Shown: piece after piece, positions 17,849-26,962 of the stretch
Layout of the letters: each line of letters starts with the position of its first letter
Numbering within the stretch: position 1 is the first letter of the stretch
Assembly (NCBI RefSeq): GCF_013341275.1
Contig: NZ_CP054476.1
Span: forward strand, 1,563,501-1,627,500
DNA length: 64,000 bases
Source: Methyloligella sp. GL2
GTDB lineage: Bacteria; Pseudomonadota; Alphaproteobacteria; Rhizobiales; Methyloligellaceae
Reading direction: 5' to 3'
Translations under genes and position numbers: made by a program
The notes under the pieces: generated by a model
Databases searched by the model: none
Seen by the model: only the letters and a program-made list of their open reading frames with translations
What the model was told of the DNA's origin: nothing

Positions 17849-18793
17849 ATGAATAGCGCCGTAACTTGGCCGGCGGCCTTGCGCGCAAGCATCGTGCTGG
17901 CCGCAGTCGCCGTTCTGCTCGCGCCGCTGAGCGCTCGTGCAGAGATGACGGTGACCGATGCCGGAGGCCGCGAGGTCAAAATCGAGGACACCTCCCGGAT
18001 CGTTTCCATCGGCGGTGACATTACCGAGATCCTTTACGACCTGAACCAGGACGGCAAGATTATCGCCGTCGACACCACGAGCCAGTTTCCCGCCGAGGCG
18101 CTGGAGGAGAAGCAAGAGGTTGGCTATATGCGCGCGCTCTCCGCCGAGGGCGTGCTGTCGACCAATCCCAGCGTGATCATCGCATCGGCCGGCTCCGGCC
18201 CGCCGGAGGTGGTGAAGCTGCTGAAATCCTCCTCGGTGCCCTATGTTGAGGTGGTGGACGATCCCTCGCCCGAGGCCATCGCCGAGAAGGTGCGTTTCGT
18301 CGCCAAGGTGGTGGACCAGGAAGAGGCGGGCGAGAAGCTCGCCAAGCAGGTCGAGGACGATTTCGAGGCGCTGGCCAAGGGACGCGAGCAGGTCAGCAAG
18401 CCGATGCGCGCGATCTTCATTCTCAGCGTTCAGAACGGCCGCGCCATGGTGGCGGGGAAGGGCACCGGGGCCGACGCGATTCTGCAGCTTGCGGGCGCGG
18501 AGAACGCTGCTGGCGAGATGACCGGCTATAAGCCTGTCGCCAACGAGGCCGCCATGGAGCTCGCCCCCGATGCGATCGTGACCATGAGCAATGCGGGTGC
18601 CGAGACCGGGCTCGACCGGGTCCGTTCGGTGAAGGGCATGGATACGACGCCGGCGGTGAAGAACGGCCGGGTGATCACCATGGACGGACTTTATCTTCTC
18701 GGCTTCGGGCCGCGGGCCGGACAGGCGGCGCGCGATCTGATGAACAAGCTCTATCCCAATCTGGCGCAATCGAATCCGGATCAGAGCGAATGA
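17849..18793 (+). CDS. hmuT: Heme ABC transporter periplasmic binding protein
   Basis: 314 residues with a cleavable signal peptide (to about residue 32, LSARAEM). Cluster VIII binding-protein fold with a long bridging helix. RIVSIGGDITEILYDLNQDG and the EEKQEVGYMRALSAEGVLS segment, which carries the heme-ligand Tyr region, match HmuT. It delivers heme to HmuUV. Its stop overlaps the hmuU start by 4 nt (ATGA). Confidence 0.93.
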   Translation: MNSAVTWPAALRASIVLAAVAVLLAPLSARAEMTVTDAGGREVKIEDTSRIVSIGGDITEILYDLNQDGKIIAVDTTSQFPAEALEEKQEVGYMRALSAEGVLSTNPSVIIASAGSGPPEVVKLLKSSSVPYVEVVDDPSPEAIAEKVRFVAKVVDQEEAGEKLAKQVEDDFEALAKGREQVSKPMRAIFILSVQNGRAMVAGKGTGADAILQLAGAENAAGEMTGYKPVANEAAMELAPDAIVTMSNAGAETGLDRVRSVKGMDTTPAVKNGRVITMDGLYLLGFGPRAGQAARDLMNKLYPNLAQSNPDQSE

Positions 18794-19875
18794 CGGCTGA
18801 GACGACGGCTCCGGCGGTATTGCGGCCGGCGAGGGCGCGGCTTATTCCGCGGTTTCTCGCTGCCGCTGCCCTGGTATTGGCATTCGCGGCTTTGCTGTCG
18901 CTTTCGCTGGGACCGACGGGCATCACGCTCACCTCGCTGCCGCGAGCGATCGAGGCCTGGATCTTCGGAACCGACGATGCGGCGGCGGCGCGGGAGCAGC
19001 TCGTGCTGCTCGATATCCGCCTGCCGCGCACCTTGCTGGGCATGTTCGTCGGGGCGGCGCTCGCCGTGGCCGGGGCGATGATGCAGGGGCTGTTTCGCAA
19101 TCCGCTGGCCGATCCCGGGCTGATCGGCGTTTCCGCCGGTGCAGCGCTGGCCGCGGTTGCCACCATCGTGCTCGGCAATACCATGCTGGCGCCGATCATC
19201 GCGCCGCTCGGCATCTATGCGCTGCCCGTTGCCGCCTTCATCGGCGGGGCGGTCTCCACCGGCGTGCTGGTGGCCATTGCCGGCCGGCACGGACAGCTCG
19301 CCATCGGAACCTTGCTTTTGGCGGGCATCGCGCTTGGCGCCCTGGCCGGGGCGCTGACCGGGCTGCTCGCCTTCGGCAGCGACGATCGCGAGCTGCGCGA
19401 TCTCACCCTGTGGTCGATGGGGAGTCTAGGCGGCGCAAGCTGGCCGAAGGTCTTCGCCGTGCTGCCCTTCGCGTTCGTGGTGGCGCTTTTGATTCCGCGC
19501 ATGGTGCGGGGGCTGAACGGCTTCCTGCTGGGCGAGGCGCAGGCTTTCCATCTCGGGGTGAACGTGGAACGCACCAAGCATCTTGCTATTCTGGCGACGG
19601 CGGCGGCCGTCGGCGCCGCCGTGGCGGTCGCCGGTGTGATCGGCTTCGTCGGCATCGTGGTGCCGCATATGGTGCGGCTGGTGGCGGGGCCCGATCATCG
19701 GGTGGTGCTGCCGGGCTCGGCGCTGCTCGGCGCGGCGATGCTGATCTTCGCCGATGTGTTCGCCCGCATCGTGGTGCGTCCGGCCGAGCTTCCCATCGGC
19801 ATCGTGATGGCGGTGATCGGCGCGCCGGTCTTTCTGCATCTGGTGCTGAAGCGCGGTGTCGGAGGCTTCGGTTAA
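18790..19875 (+). CDS. hmuU: Heme ABC transporter permease
   Basis: 361 residues, FecCD/BtuC-type permease with about ten membrane helices. Signature segments are RLPRTLLGMFVGAALAVAGA, MMQGLFRNPLADPGLIGVSA and GFVGIVVPHMVRLVAGPDHR (the last holds the ATPase-coupling loop). It forms the inner-membrane channel for heme with HmuV and is coupled by overlap to hmuT. Confidence 0.94.
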   Translation: MTAETTAPAVLRPARARLIPRFLAAAALVLAFAALLSLSLGPTGITLTSLPRAIEAWIFGTDDAAAAREQLVLLDIRLPRTLLGMFVGAALAVAGAMMQGLFRNPLADPGLIGVSAGAALAAVATIVLGNTMLAPIIAPLGIYALPVAAFIGGAVSTGVLVAIAGRHGQLAIGTLLLAGIALGALAGALTGLLAFGSDDRELRDLTLWSMGSLGGASWPKVFAVLPFAFVVALLIPRMVRGLNGFLLGEAQAFHLGVNVERTKHLAILATAAAVGAAVAVAGVIGFVGIVVPHMVRLVAGPDHRVVLPGSALLGAAMLIFADVFARIVVRPAELPIGIVMAVIGAPVFLHLVLKRGVGGFG

Positions 19876-19878
19876 GCC

Positions 19879-20676
19879 ATGCTGCATGCCTCTCACATCA
19901 CGTTCGAAATTGCCGGCAAGTGTCTGGTCGAGGATGCCGATATCCTGCTTGAGCCGGGCCGGGTGATCTCCGTGGTCGGGCCGAATGGCGCCGGCAAATC
20001 GACTTTGCTGAAGCTGCTTACCGGCGAGATGCAGCCGACCGACGGGCATATCCGTCTCGATGGCCGGCTGCTTGACGAGGTCAATCCGCACGAGCTTGCG
20101 CGGCGGCGCGCGGTGGTGCCGCAATCGACGGCGCTGTCCTTCTCCTTCACCGTGCTGGAGGTGGTGCTGCTCGGCGCCACGGTGCCGGGCTTCGGCCTCC
20201 GCACCGACCATCTGATGGGCGTGGCCTACGACGCGATCGCCTCAGTGGGCTTGCGCGGCTTCGAGGAGCGGCTCTATCCGGAACTGTCCGGGGGCGAGCG
20301 GCAGCGTGTGCATATCGCGCGCGCCCTGTGCCAGCTCGCGGCGGCGGAGACCCCCGGCGCCGAGCCGGCGATCCTGTTTCTGGACGAGCCGACAGCCAGC
20401 CTCGACTTTTCGCATCAGAGCATCGTGCTTGGCGAAGCGCGGCGTCAGGCCGAGCGTGGCCGCGCCGTGTTCGTCATTCTGCACGACCTCAATCTCGCTG
20501 CGGCTTATGCCGACGAGATCGTGCTGATGCATCGGGGCAGGGTGGTGGCCAAGGGCGGTGCGCTGGAGGTGCTCGAGGACGAGCTTCTGTCGGAGGTCTA
20601 TGGCTGCCCGGTCCGCACCAATGTGACGCCGCCGGAAGGCACGCCTTTCATTCTGCCCTATATCGGCGCGGTGTGA
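19879..20676 (+). CDS. hmuV: Heme ABC transporter ATP-binding protein
   Basis: 265 residues, 3 nt after hmuU. Walker A is GPNGAGKST, the ABC signature is LSGGERQRVHIARAL, Walker B is AILFLDEPTASLD, and the switch His is in VILHDLNLA. It powers HmuU. It ends the hmuPTUV operon; no clear terminator follows. Confidence 0.95.
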   Translation: MLHASHITFEIAGKCLVEDADILLEPGRVISVVGPNGAGKSTLLKLLTGEMQPTDGHIRLDGRLLDEVNPHELARRRAVVPQSTALSFSFTVLEVVLLGATVPGFGLRTDHLMGVAYDAIASVGLRGFEERLYPELSGGERQRVHIARALCQLAAAETPGAEPAILFLDEPTASLDFSHQSIVLGEARRQAERGRAVFVILHDLNLAAAYADEIVLMHRGRVVAKGGALEVLEDELLSEVYGCPVRTNVTPPEGTPFILPYIGAV

Positions 20677-20802
20677 GCGGTCGCGGCCTGGCGGTTTCAT
20701 CTATTAAGGTTACACGCTGTTCAGGTTAACAAGCGCATTTGCTCGCCATACGGGTAGGATTCCCAGTAGGTTGCCGGTCCTAATTAAACTGACGGGACAT
20801 CT

Positions 20803-22275
20803 ATGTTGGGTAGGGCGGAGAGTTTTTCCGGCGCAACGCCAAAGGCGAGCGGCGCGCGCGTTCTAGCGCTCGATCTCGATCATGCGCTGCTGCGCACCGA
20901 TCTACTCTACGAGACGGCCGTCGGCTATCTCTCGGGCAATCCGTTGCGCGTTTTCAAGCTTGCCGGCTGGCTACTCCAGGGCAAGGCGGTGCTGAAGCGG
21001 CGCTTGAGCGAGCTTGCCGCGCTCGACGTCGAGCATCTGCCGGTTAACGAGGATCTGGTGGCCTATGCGCGGCGGCTGAAGGACCAGGGCTATCGCGTCG
21101 GCATCGCCTCGGCGAGCGACGAGCTGCTGGCGCACCGCATCGCCAAGCGGTTCGATTTCTTCGATTTCGTCGTCGCCAGCGATGGCGCCAGCAATCTGAA
21201 GGGCCAAGCCAAGGCGAAGCTGCTGAAAGAGCGCTTCCCGAACGGTTTCGTCTATGCGGGCGATGCCAAGTCCGACATTCCGGTGTGGAAGGAGGCCGAT
21301 GCCATCGTGCTGGCGGGTGCATCGCCGGCGACGGCCCGCGCCGCCTCCAAGCTCGGCAAGCCGATCCAGGCGGAGTTCCCGGCCGAGAGTTTGAGCCTGA
21401 AGGGCTGGATGAAGGCCCTCCGGGTGCATCAATGGGTGAAGAACGGGCTGATCTTCGTGCCGCTGATCCTATCGGGTATGGCGGCGGATCCGGGCTCGGT
21501 GCTGAAAGCCTTTATCGCTTTCGCCGCGCTGTCGCTGATCGCGTCGGGCACCTATCTGGTCAACGACATGTTCGACCTGACCGACGACCGCAAGCATTGG
21601 AGCAAGAAGGAGCGGCCGCTCGCCTCCGGCAAGATGCGGCTTACCGAGGGAATCCTGTCAGCAGGCGTTCTGATGCTTGCCGGCTTTACCCTCGGCGTCA
21701 CCCTCGGGCCAGGCGTTCTCGCGCTGCTGTTCGCCTATATGGCGATCACGCTGGCCTATTCGGTCTATCTGAAGCGGCAGCCGATCGTGGATGCCTTTAC
21801 CCTGGCGACGCTGTTCACCTTGCGGCTTGGGCTCGGCGTCGTTGCGGTCGGCGCTGAGCCGTCCGCCTGGCTCCTGGTGTTCTCGATGTTCCTGTTCACC
21901 TCGCTCTCCTTCGCCAAGCGGCAGACGGAGATTCAGCGCAGCGGCATCAATAACGGGGCGTTCCTGAACGGGCGCGGCTATCGCGGCGAGGATACGCCGC
22001 TGGTGCTGGCCATGGGCGTGGCGACTGGCATGACCGCGGTCACCATCATGGTGCTCTACATCATCAACGATGCGTTCAGCGCCGAGTTCTACAGCCAGCC
22101 GCTGTTCCTGTGGGCGTTTCCGGCCGTGCTGTTCATGTGGATCTCGCGGGTCTGGCTGCTGTGCCACCGGGGCGAGCTGCACGACGATCCGGTGGCCTTT
22201 GCGGTGCGCGATCCGATGAGCATCGCGCTTGGCGGTATCATGGTCGCCGCCTTTCTGGCAGGCTGGCTGTCGTGA
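20803..22275 (+). CDS. HAD phosphatase-UbiA prenyltransferase fusion (DPPR-synthase-like)
   Basis: 490 residues. Residues 20-195 form a HAD hydrolase (LDLDHALLRTD with the Asp pair 24/26, and YAGDAKSDIPVW as motif IV). Residues 200-490 form a UbiA-type membrane domain with NDMFDLTDDRKHWSKKERPL, like decaprenyl-phosphate phosphoribosyl transferase. The fusion could transfer phosphoribose to a polyprenyl phosphate and remove the 5-phosphate. It is followed with a 4-nt overlap by a GtrA-family gene, consistent with a lipid-linked sugar pathway of the envelope. The final product is unknown. Confidence 0.88.
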   Translation: MLGRAESFSGATPKASGARVLALDLDHALLRTDLLYETAVGYLSGNPLRVFKLAGWLLQGKAVLKRRLSELAALDVEHLPVNEDLVAYARRLKDQGYRVGIASASDELLAHRIAKRFDFFDFVVASDGASNLKGQAKAKLLKERFPNGFVYAGDAKSDIPVWKEADAIVLAGASPATARAASKLGKPIQAEFPAESLSLKGWMKALRVHQWVKNGLIFVPLILSGMAADPGSVLKAFIAFAALSLIASGTYLVNDMFDLTDDRKHWSKKERPLASGKMRLTEGILSAGVLMLAGFTLGVTLGPGVLALLFAYMAITLAYSVYLKRQPIVDAFTLATLFTLRLGLGVVAVGAEPSAWLLVFSMFLFTSLSFAKRQTEIQRSGINNGAFLNGRGYRGEDTPLVLAMGVATGMTAVTIMVLYIINDAFSAEFYSQPLFLWAFPAVLFMWISRVWLLCHRGELHDDPVAFAVRDPMSIALGGIMVAAFLAGWLS

Positions 22276-22730
22276 AACGCATCAAGGGCATCGCCGTCAA
22301 AGTCTCGCAGCATCAGGGGGTCCGCTTCCTGGCGCTCGGCGGCTTCGCGGCGCTGGTCAACTGGCTGGTGCGGTTTCCGCTGTCCCTGATCATGCCGTTC
22401 GAGGCGGCGGTGTTCGTCGCCTATTGCATCGGCATGTCGGTCGGCTTCACGCTCTATCCGCGCTACGTCTTTCCCGGCTCCGACCGGCCGGTCACCCATC
22501 AGCTGGCGATCTTTGTTGCCGTGAACCTTGCCGGCGCCGGCGTGGTGCTGGTGGTCTCTTACCTGCTGTTGCAGGCGCAAAGCGCGTTTCCCTATCCGCT
22601 CTTCATCAAGGAAGGGCTGGCGCACGGCTTCGCCATCGGGGTTGGGGCGGTGGCCAATTTCTTCGGCCATAAGACGCTGACCTTCCGGGTGCGTCCGCCG
22701 GAAGAGAACGGGGCTAGCTCCCGCGTCTGA
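22272..22730 (+). CDS. GtrA family membrane protein
   Basis: 152 residues from a GTG that overlaps the upstream stop (GTGA), so translation is coupled. Four membrane helices; FLALGGFAALVNWLVRF and ANFFGHKTLTFR are the usual GtrA ends. GtrA proteins are thought to flip or help transfer polyprenyl-linked sugars. Here the partner is the HAD-UbiA fusion immediately upstream. Confidence 0.88.
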   Translation: MKRIKGIAVKVSQHQGVRFLALGGFAALVNWLVRFPLSLIMPFEAAVFVAYCIGMSVGFTLYPRYVFPGSDRPVTHQLAIFVAVNLAGAGVVLVVSYLLLQAQSAFPYPLFIKEGLAHGFAIGVGAVANFFGHKTLTFRVRPPEENGASSRV

Positions 22731-22779
22731 GTGCAAGGCATTCTAAAAGGTGCTCTAAGCGCTCTATCTAAGCTTCAGC

Positions 22780-24006
22780 TTAGCTCGCCAGCATGCCGCC
22801 GATGGCAATCATCGCCAAGGTGACGGTCATGGAATAGGCGATCAGCAGCGAGAGCGGCGCGGTGTACTCTTTCCGCCAGCCGGCGCACATGAAGACCAGC
22901 AGGATCGGCAGCCAGTCGAGGGCATAGCGCTGGGCGCTATACTGAGAAAAGCCGTTGGAATGGTAGAACAGCGTCACCCCAAGGATCGCAGCGCAGGTGA
23001 TCAGCCCGAACCAGAAGGCGCGGTTCCAGCGGGCCAGGAAGGCGAAGAGCAAAGCGGGCGTCACCAGGAAGAGCGAGGCGCCGTTATTGTCGAAGGCGCC
23101 GAACTCGGTCTTGTACTTGCCGACGAATTCCAGATGCGGACCCTGCACGAACATGTAGAGGACGTTGAACGGCAGATACTGGGTGGAGAAGCTGCCGAGC
23201 TCCCGAAGACGGTTCTTGATGAAGCCGGGGTCGTTCGGATCGGGATCGAGCTCGCGGGGAAACAGGTATTTGTAGCCGGTCTCCAGCGGGGCACCGAAAC
23301 GGGCCGCGTTATAGGCCAGATAGCCGGCGAGAAACAGCAGCGGGAAAGCGGCGAGCGAGAGGCCGCGCTTCAGCGCCGCGCCGTCGATGCGGAAGAGCGG
23401 CGTGTCGTCGTCGAGCAGCAGCACATAGAGGAACGGCAGATAGAGAATCGACATCTGCCGGCAAAGGAAGGCGAGCCCGATGAAAAGCCCGGTGAGCAGG
23501 GCGCGCTTCTGGATCAGCGCCGCATAGATGGCGGCGGAAGCGAACAGGAAACCCCAGCTCTGGGCGAAGAACCAGATCTTGTCGCCGCGTAAGGTGACGA
23601 AGAAGATCGGCGTCGCGAACACCACCAGCAGCACCAGCAGGCTGTTCAGCTCGCGAGTCTCGACCAGCTTCTGGCCGATGCGCCACCAAAGATAGGCGGT
23701 GGCGGCCAGGGCGATCATCGACAGCAGCATGAAATAGTGGAACTCGACGCCGAAGATGGCGACGAAGGGCATGGCGATGACGGCGGGAAGCGGCGGGAAG
23801 ACGACGAAATATTTGTCGCCGAAACGCGCGCAATCCTCGTCGAAGCAGCGGGAGACGTCGAATCGCCCATGCAGGAAGGCATCGGCGAGGAGGGCATAGG
23901 AATTGCTTTCCGGCGCTTCGCGCAAAATGGCGACCGCCAGCACGGCAAGAAAGCCAAGCACTAGGCCTGTGAAGATCACTGTGATGGAGAGCCGTTTGGC
24001 CGTCAT
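22780..24006 (-). CDS. Polytopic membrane protein, glycosyltransferase-39/mannosyltransferase-like
   Basis: 408 residues from ATG 24006 (GGGGA upstream). Ten or more hydrophobic segments. An early periplasmic loop with ESNSYALLADAFLHGRFDV and CARFGDKYFVVFPPLPA recalls GT-C enzymes, whose catalytic Asp lies in the first loop. It is convergent with the HAD-UbiA/GtrA pair, so a role in lipid-linked sugar transfer is plausible. No close named family was recognised. Confidence 0.65.
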   Translation of the reverse strand: MTAKRLSITVIFTGLVLGFLAVLAVAILREAPESNSYALLADAFLHGRFDVSRCFDEDCARFGDKYFVVFPPLPAVIAMPFVAIFGVEFHYFMLLSMIALAATAYLWWRIGQKLVETRELNSLLVLLVVFATPIFFVTLRGDKIWFFAQSWGFLFASAAIYAALIQKRALLTGLFIGLAFLCRQMSILYLPFLYVLLLDDDTPLFRIDGAALKRGLSLAAFPLLFLAGYLAYNAARFGAPLETGYKYLFPRELDPDPNDPGFIKNRLRELGSFSTQYLPFNVLYMFVQGPHLEFVGKYKTEFGAFDNNGASLFLVTPALLFAFLARWNRAFWFGLITCAAILGVTLFYHSNGFSQYSAQRYALDWLPILLVFMCAGWRKEYTAPLSLLIAYSMTVTLAMIAIGGMLAS

Positions 24007-24190
24007 TCCCCGTTCCCCCACGTCGTTTCGCGCGAAGGGTAGGGGCAACACACTTCGGAAACGTGAATAGGACTACCGCCTGCGAGCGGCGCTAAGTCAC
24101 TTGCGAGATTGCGATCATTGTCGCACTTCCACCTGGATTTGTTGGCAGAAGGCCACAGCGATTGTTATAGAATTGGAGAAATCCCGCCCA

Positions 24191-25453
24191 ATGACGCGTT
24201 CCAGAACCGGATTCCGACTCTTGTCAATTCTCCTGCGCTCCAAGGCTGCCTTCCGAGATTTCGTCGAAGCCGAATCCGCCGGAGGGCTGGTGCTGATGGG
24301 CGCGGCGGCGGTCGGGTTCTTCCTCGCAAACAGCCATTGGTCGGACGAATACACCCATGTTCTGCATTCGAAGGTGGGCGGGCTCGACGTTCTGCACTGG
24401 ATCAATGACGGGCTGATGGCCCTGTTCTTCCTGCTCGTCGGCCTCGAAATCAAGCGCGAGATGGTGGACGGCCAGCTCAGCACCTGGTCGACCCGGGTGC
24501 TGCCTTGCGCGGCGGCGATCGGCGGCATGGTGTTTCCCGCCATCATCTTCATGGCGGTGAACTGGGACGTGCCGGAGGATTGGCGCGGCTGGGCAATTCC
24601 GAGCGCCACCGATATCGCTTTTGCCCTCGGCGTGCTCTCCTTCTTCAACTCGCGGGTGCCGAACTCGCTGAAGGTGTTCCTCACCTCGCTGGCGATCATC
24701 GACGATCTGGGTGCGATTTTGATCATCGCGCTGTTCTATTCCAGCGGCTTCTCCTTCCTGGCGCTCGGCATCGACGTCTTGGCGCTGATCGCGCTGATCG
24801 CGCTCAACCGCTTCGGGGTGATGAAGCTCATCCCTTATCTCATTCTCGGCTTCATTCTCTGGGGGGCGATGCTGTTTTCCGGTCTCCATGCGACGCTGGC
24901 CGGCGTGCTGCTGGCCATGACCATTCCGATCGGAGCGCTCGGCAAGGGCGAGATGGATGCCGATGGCGAGCATGAGGGCCATACCACCTCGCCGCTGCAC
25001 CGGCTGGAGCATGGGCTGGAGAAATGGGTCGCCTTCCTGATCGTGCCGATCTTCGGCCTGGCCAATGCGGGCGTCTCGCTGGAAGGCGTGGGCTTCGACG
25101 TGATGTTCCATCCCTTGGCACTGGGTATCATCCTGGGCCTGTTCCTCGGCAAGCAGCTCGGCATCATGCTGACCGTCTGGGCCGCCACCAAGACGGGGCT
25201 CGCGAATTGGCCGGAAGGGGCGACATGGCGCCAGACCTATGGCGTCTCCATCTTCTGCGGCATCGGCTTCACCATGAGTCTCTTCATCGGCTTGCTGGCC
25301 TTCCCGGACGTGGAGCGCCAGGACATCACCAAGCTCGCCGTTCTTGTCGGCTCGCTGCTCTCGGTGGTCGCCGGCTCGATCGTCTTTCTCTCGCCGGGCG
25401 GCAAACGGCTTGCCGAGCTCGCCAAGGAAGAAGAGCGGGTGCCGCGCTTCTAG
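24191..25453 (+). CDS. nhaA: Na+/H+ antiporter NhaA
   Basis: 420 residues from ATG 24191 (GGAG upstream). Landmarks: FFLLVGLEIKREMVDGQLS, IPSATDIAFALGVL and the paired-Asp ion site SLAIIDDLGAILIIALFYS. Eleven to twelve membrane helices. It exports Na+ in exchange for protons, giving salt and alkali tolerance. It stands alone; the convergent FAD monooxygenase ends 5 nt away. Confidence 0.95.
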   Translation: MTRSRTGFRLLSILLRSKAAFRDFVEAESAGGLVLMGAAAVGFFLANSHWSDEYTHVLHSKVGGLDVLHWINDGLMALFFLLVGLEIKREMVDGQLSTWSTRVLPCAAAIGGMVFPAIIFMAVNWDVPEDWRGWAIPSATDIAFALGVLSFFNSRVPNSLKVFLTSLAIIDDLGAILIIALFYSSGFSFLALGIDVLALIALIALNRFGVMKLIPYLILGFILWGAMLFSGLHATLAGVLLAMTIPIGALGKGEMDADGEHEGHTTSPLHRLEHGLEKWVAFLIVPIFGLANAGVSLEGVGFDVMFHPLALGIILGLFLGKQLGIMLTVWAATKTGLANWPEGATWRQTYGVSIFCGIGFTMSLFIGLLAFPDVERQDITKLAVLVGSLLSVVAGSIVFLSPGGKRLAELAKEEERVPRF

Positions 25454-25457
25454 GCGC

Positions 25458-26639
25458 TCAAGCGCCGTAAAGCCAATCGAACTGATCGAGGGCCGTCTCC
25501 GGGTTTCGGTTCCGCAGCATCGCGTTGCGGACCGCCCGGCGCATGCCGCCGAAATGGTAGATCGTTCCCATCCGTGCCGACTGGGCCATCACTTTCAACG
25601 CCCGGGGCCGGCGTGTCGCCTCGTAAGCGGCGAAAGCCTTTTGGCGGTCGGCGCTGTATTGGGTGAGCGCATCGGCGAGATGCGCCGCATCCTCGATAGC
25701 GAGCGCTGCGCCTTGCGCCAGGAAGGGCAGGATCGGGTGGGCGGCATCGCCCAGCAGCACGGTGTTGCCCCGGCTCCAGCGTGGCATCTTGCGTAAACGA
25801 AACAGCGACCAGCGGCGCCAGGTCTCGATGCATTCAACAAGATCGCGGGGCGCCGCGGCCCAGCCCTCGGTGAGGGCCAGAAGATCGTCCCGTTGAGTGT
25901 TCCAGTCGCGGTTCCAGCCGGACTTCGGCTCGCCGCCCTCGAAACCCAGCACGACATTGAGCAGCTCGCCGCCGCGCACCGGATAGGTGACGAGATGGGC
26001 GTGCTTGCCAAGCCATAGGGTGACGGTGCCGGCATCGAAGGGTGCGCCGAGCTTCTCCGTCGGGATCAGTGCCCGGGCGGCGGTGCGGCGGGTGAAGGCC
26101 AGTGCGGCCTCCGGCGCGACGCTCTGGCGGATGCGCGACCACAATCCATCGGCGCCAACCAGGAAGGAGCCCGGAAAGCTGAGTCCTTCCGTGCTTCTAA
26201 CCGAGACGGCTGAGCCATCGTCTGAAACCGTGTCGGCGGTGACGTTGGTTGTGAGGCTGATGGGCGAAAGCCCCATACAGGTTCGATAAAGTGCCTGATG
26301 CAGGTCGGCGCGGTGCAGACAGAGATAGGGCGCGCCGTAGCGGGCCTCGTACGCGCTGCCGAGGGGCACCGAGGTGAGCTTTTCGCCGCTTCGCGCATCG
26401 AACAGCCAGACCGCCTCGGGGCGGTAGGCCGCCGCCGCGACAGAGTCGAGCGCGCCGAGTTCGCGCAGACGCCGCGACGCGTTGGCGCCGAGCTGGATGC
26501 CGGCACCGGTCTCGTCGGCGAAGGCGCCGCGTTCCAGAATCAGGCTCGGGATATTTGTGCGCGCAAAGGCGATGGCGGCGGTGAGACCGCCAATGCCGCC
26601 GCCAGCGATCAGCGCCCGCTTATCGCCGGACATGGCCAT
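25458..26639 (-). CDS. FAD-dependent aromatic monooxygenase (salicylate hydroxylase-like)
   Basis: 393 residues. Rossmann motif GGGIGGLTAA (about 13-22), the DG motif GADGLWSRIR, and the GD motif LLGDAAHPILPFLAQGAALAIEDA place it in the class A flavin hydroxylases. Substrates in the family include salicylate, hydroxybenzoates and urate; none can be chosen here. It lies 12 nt downstream of the CHCC zinc-finger gene and is probably cotranscribed. Confidence 0.88.
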   Translation of the reverse strand: MAMSGDKRALIAGGGIGGLTAAIAFARTNIPSLILERGAFADETGAGIQLGANASRRLRELGALDSVAAAAYRPEAVWLFDARSGEKLTSVPLGSAYEARYGAPYLCLHRADLHQALYRTCMGLSPISLTTNVTADTVSDDGSAVSVRSTEGLSFPGSFLVGADGLWSRIRQSVAPEAALAFTRRTAARALIPTEKLGAPFDAGTVTLWLGKHAHLVTYPVRGGELLNVVLGFEGGEPKSGWNRDWNTQRDDLLALTEGWAAAPRDLVECIETWRRWSLFRLRKMPRWSRGNTVLLGDAAHPILPFLAQGAALAIEDAAHLADALTQYSADRQKAFAAYEATRRPRALKVMAQSARMGTIYHFGGMRRAVRNAMLRNRNPETALDQFDWLYGA

Positions 26640-26651
26640 CGCAGTAGGACT

Positions 26652-26900
26652 TTACGCCGGCTCGGTCACCACATGGACGCAGCCCGCCGGGTCGCTGTCC
26701 TCCGGGCCGAGCGCCGGATCGTAGAGATAGAGCGTAGAGCAATATGGGCAGATGATCTGGTTGTCGGCGCCCATGTCGAGGAAGACGTGCGGATGGTCGT
26801 AAGGCGGGGAGGCGCCCATGCATTGGAATTCCTTTACGCCGACCTTGATACGATCGACCCCCTTGTCGTTTACGAAATGCGGCACCACAGTTTGCGCCAT
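26652..26900 (-). CDS. CHCC zinc-finger protein, NDUFS6-like
   Basis: 82 residues from ATG 26900 with GAGGAAGGAAG upstream. The ligand pattern is C (KEFQC), H (DHPHVF), CxxC (IICPYCSTLY), which is the zf-CHCC domain of mitochondrial complex I subunit NDUFS6. The family is found in alphaproteobacteria, the mitochondrial ancestors. A role in complex I assembly is inferred; no nuo gene is near. Confidence 0.82.
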   Translation of the reverse strand: MAQTVVPHFVNDKGVDRIKVGVKEFQCMGASPPYDHPHVFLDMGADNQIICPYCSTLYLYDPALGPEDSDPAGCVHVVTEPA

Positions 26901-26962
26901 AGCCAACTTCCTTCCTCAACGTCACACTGGCTGGCGTTCAGCATAATTGTCTGGTCCCTTCG

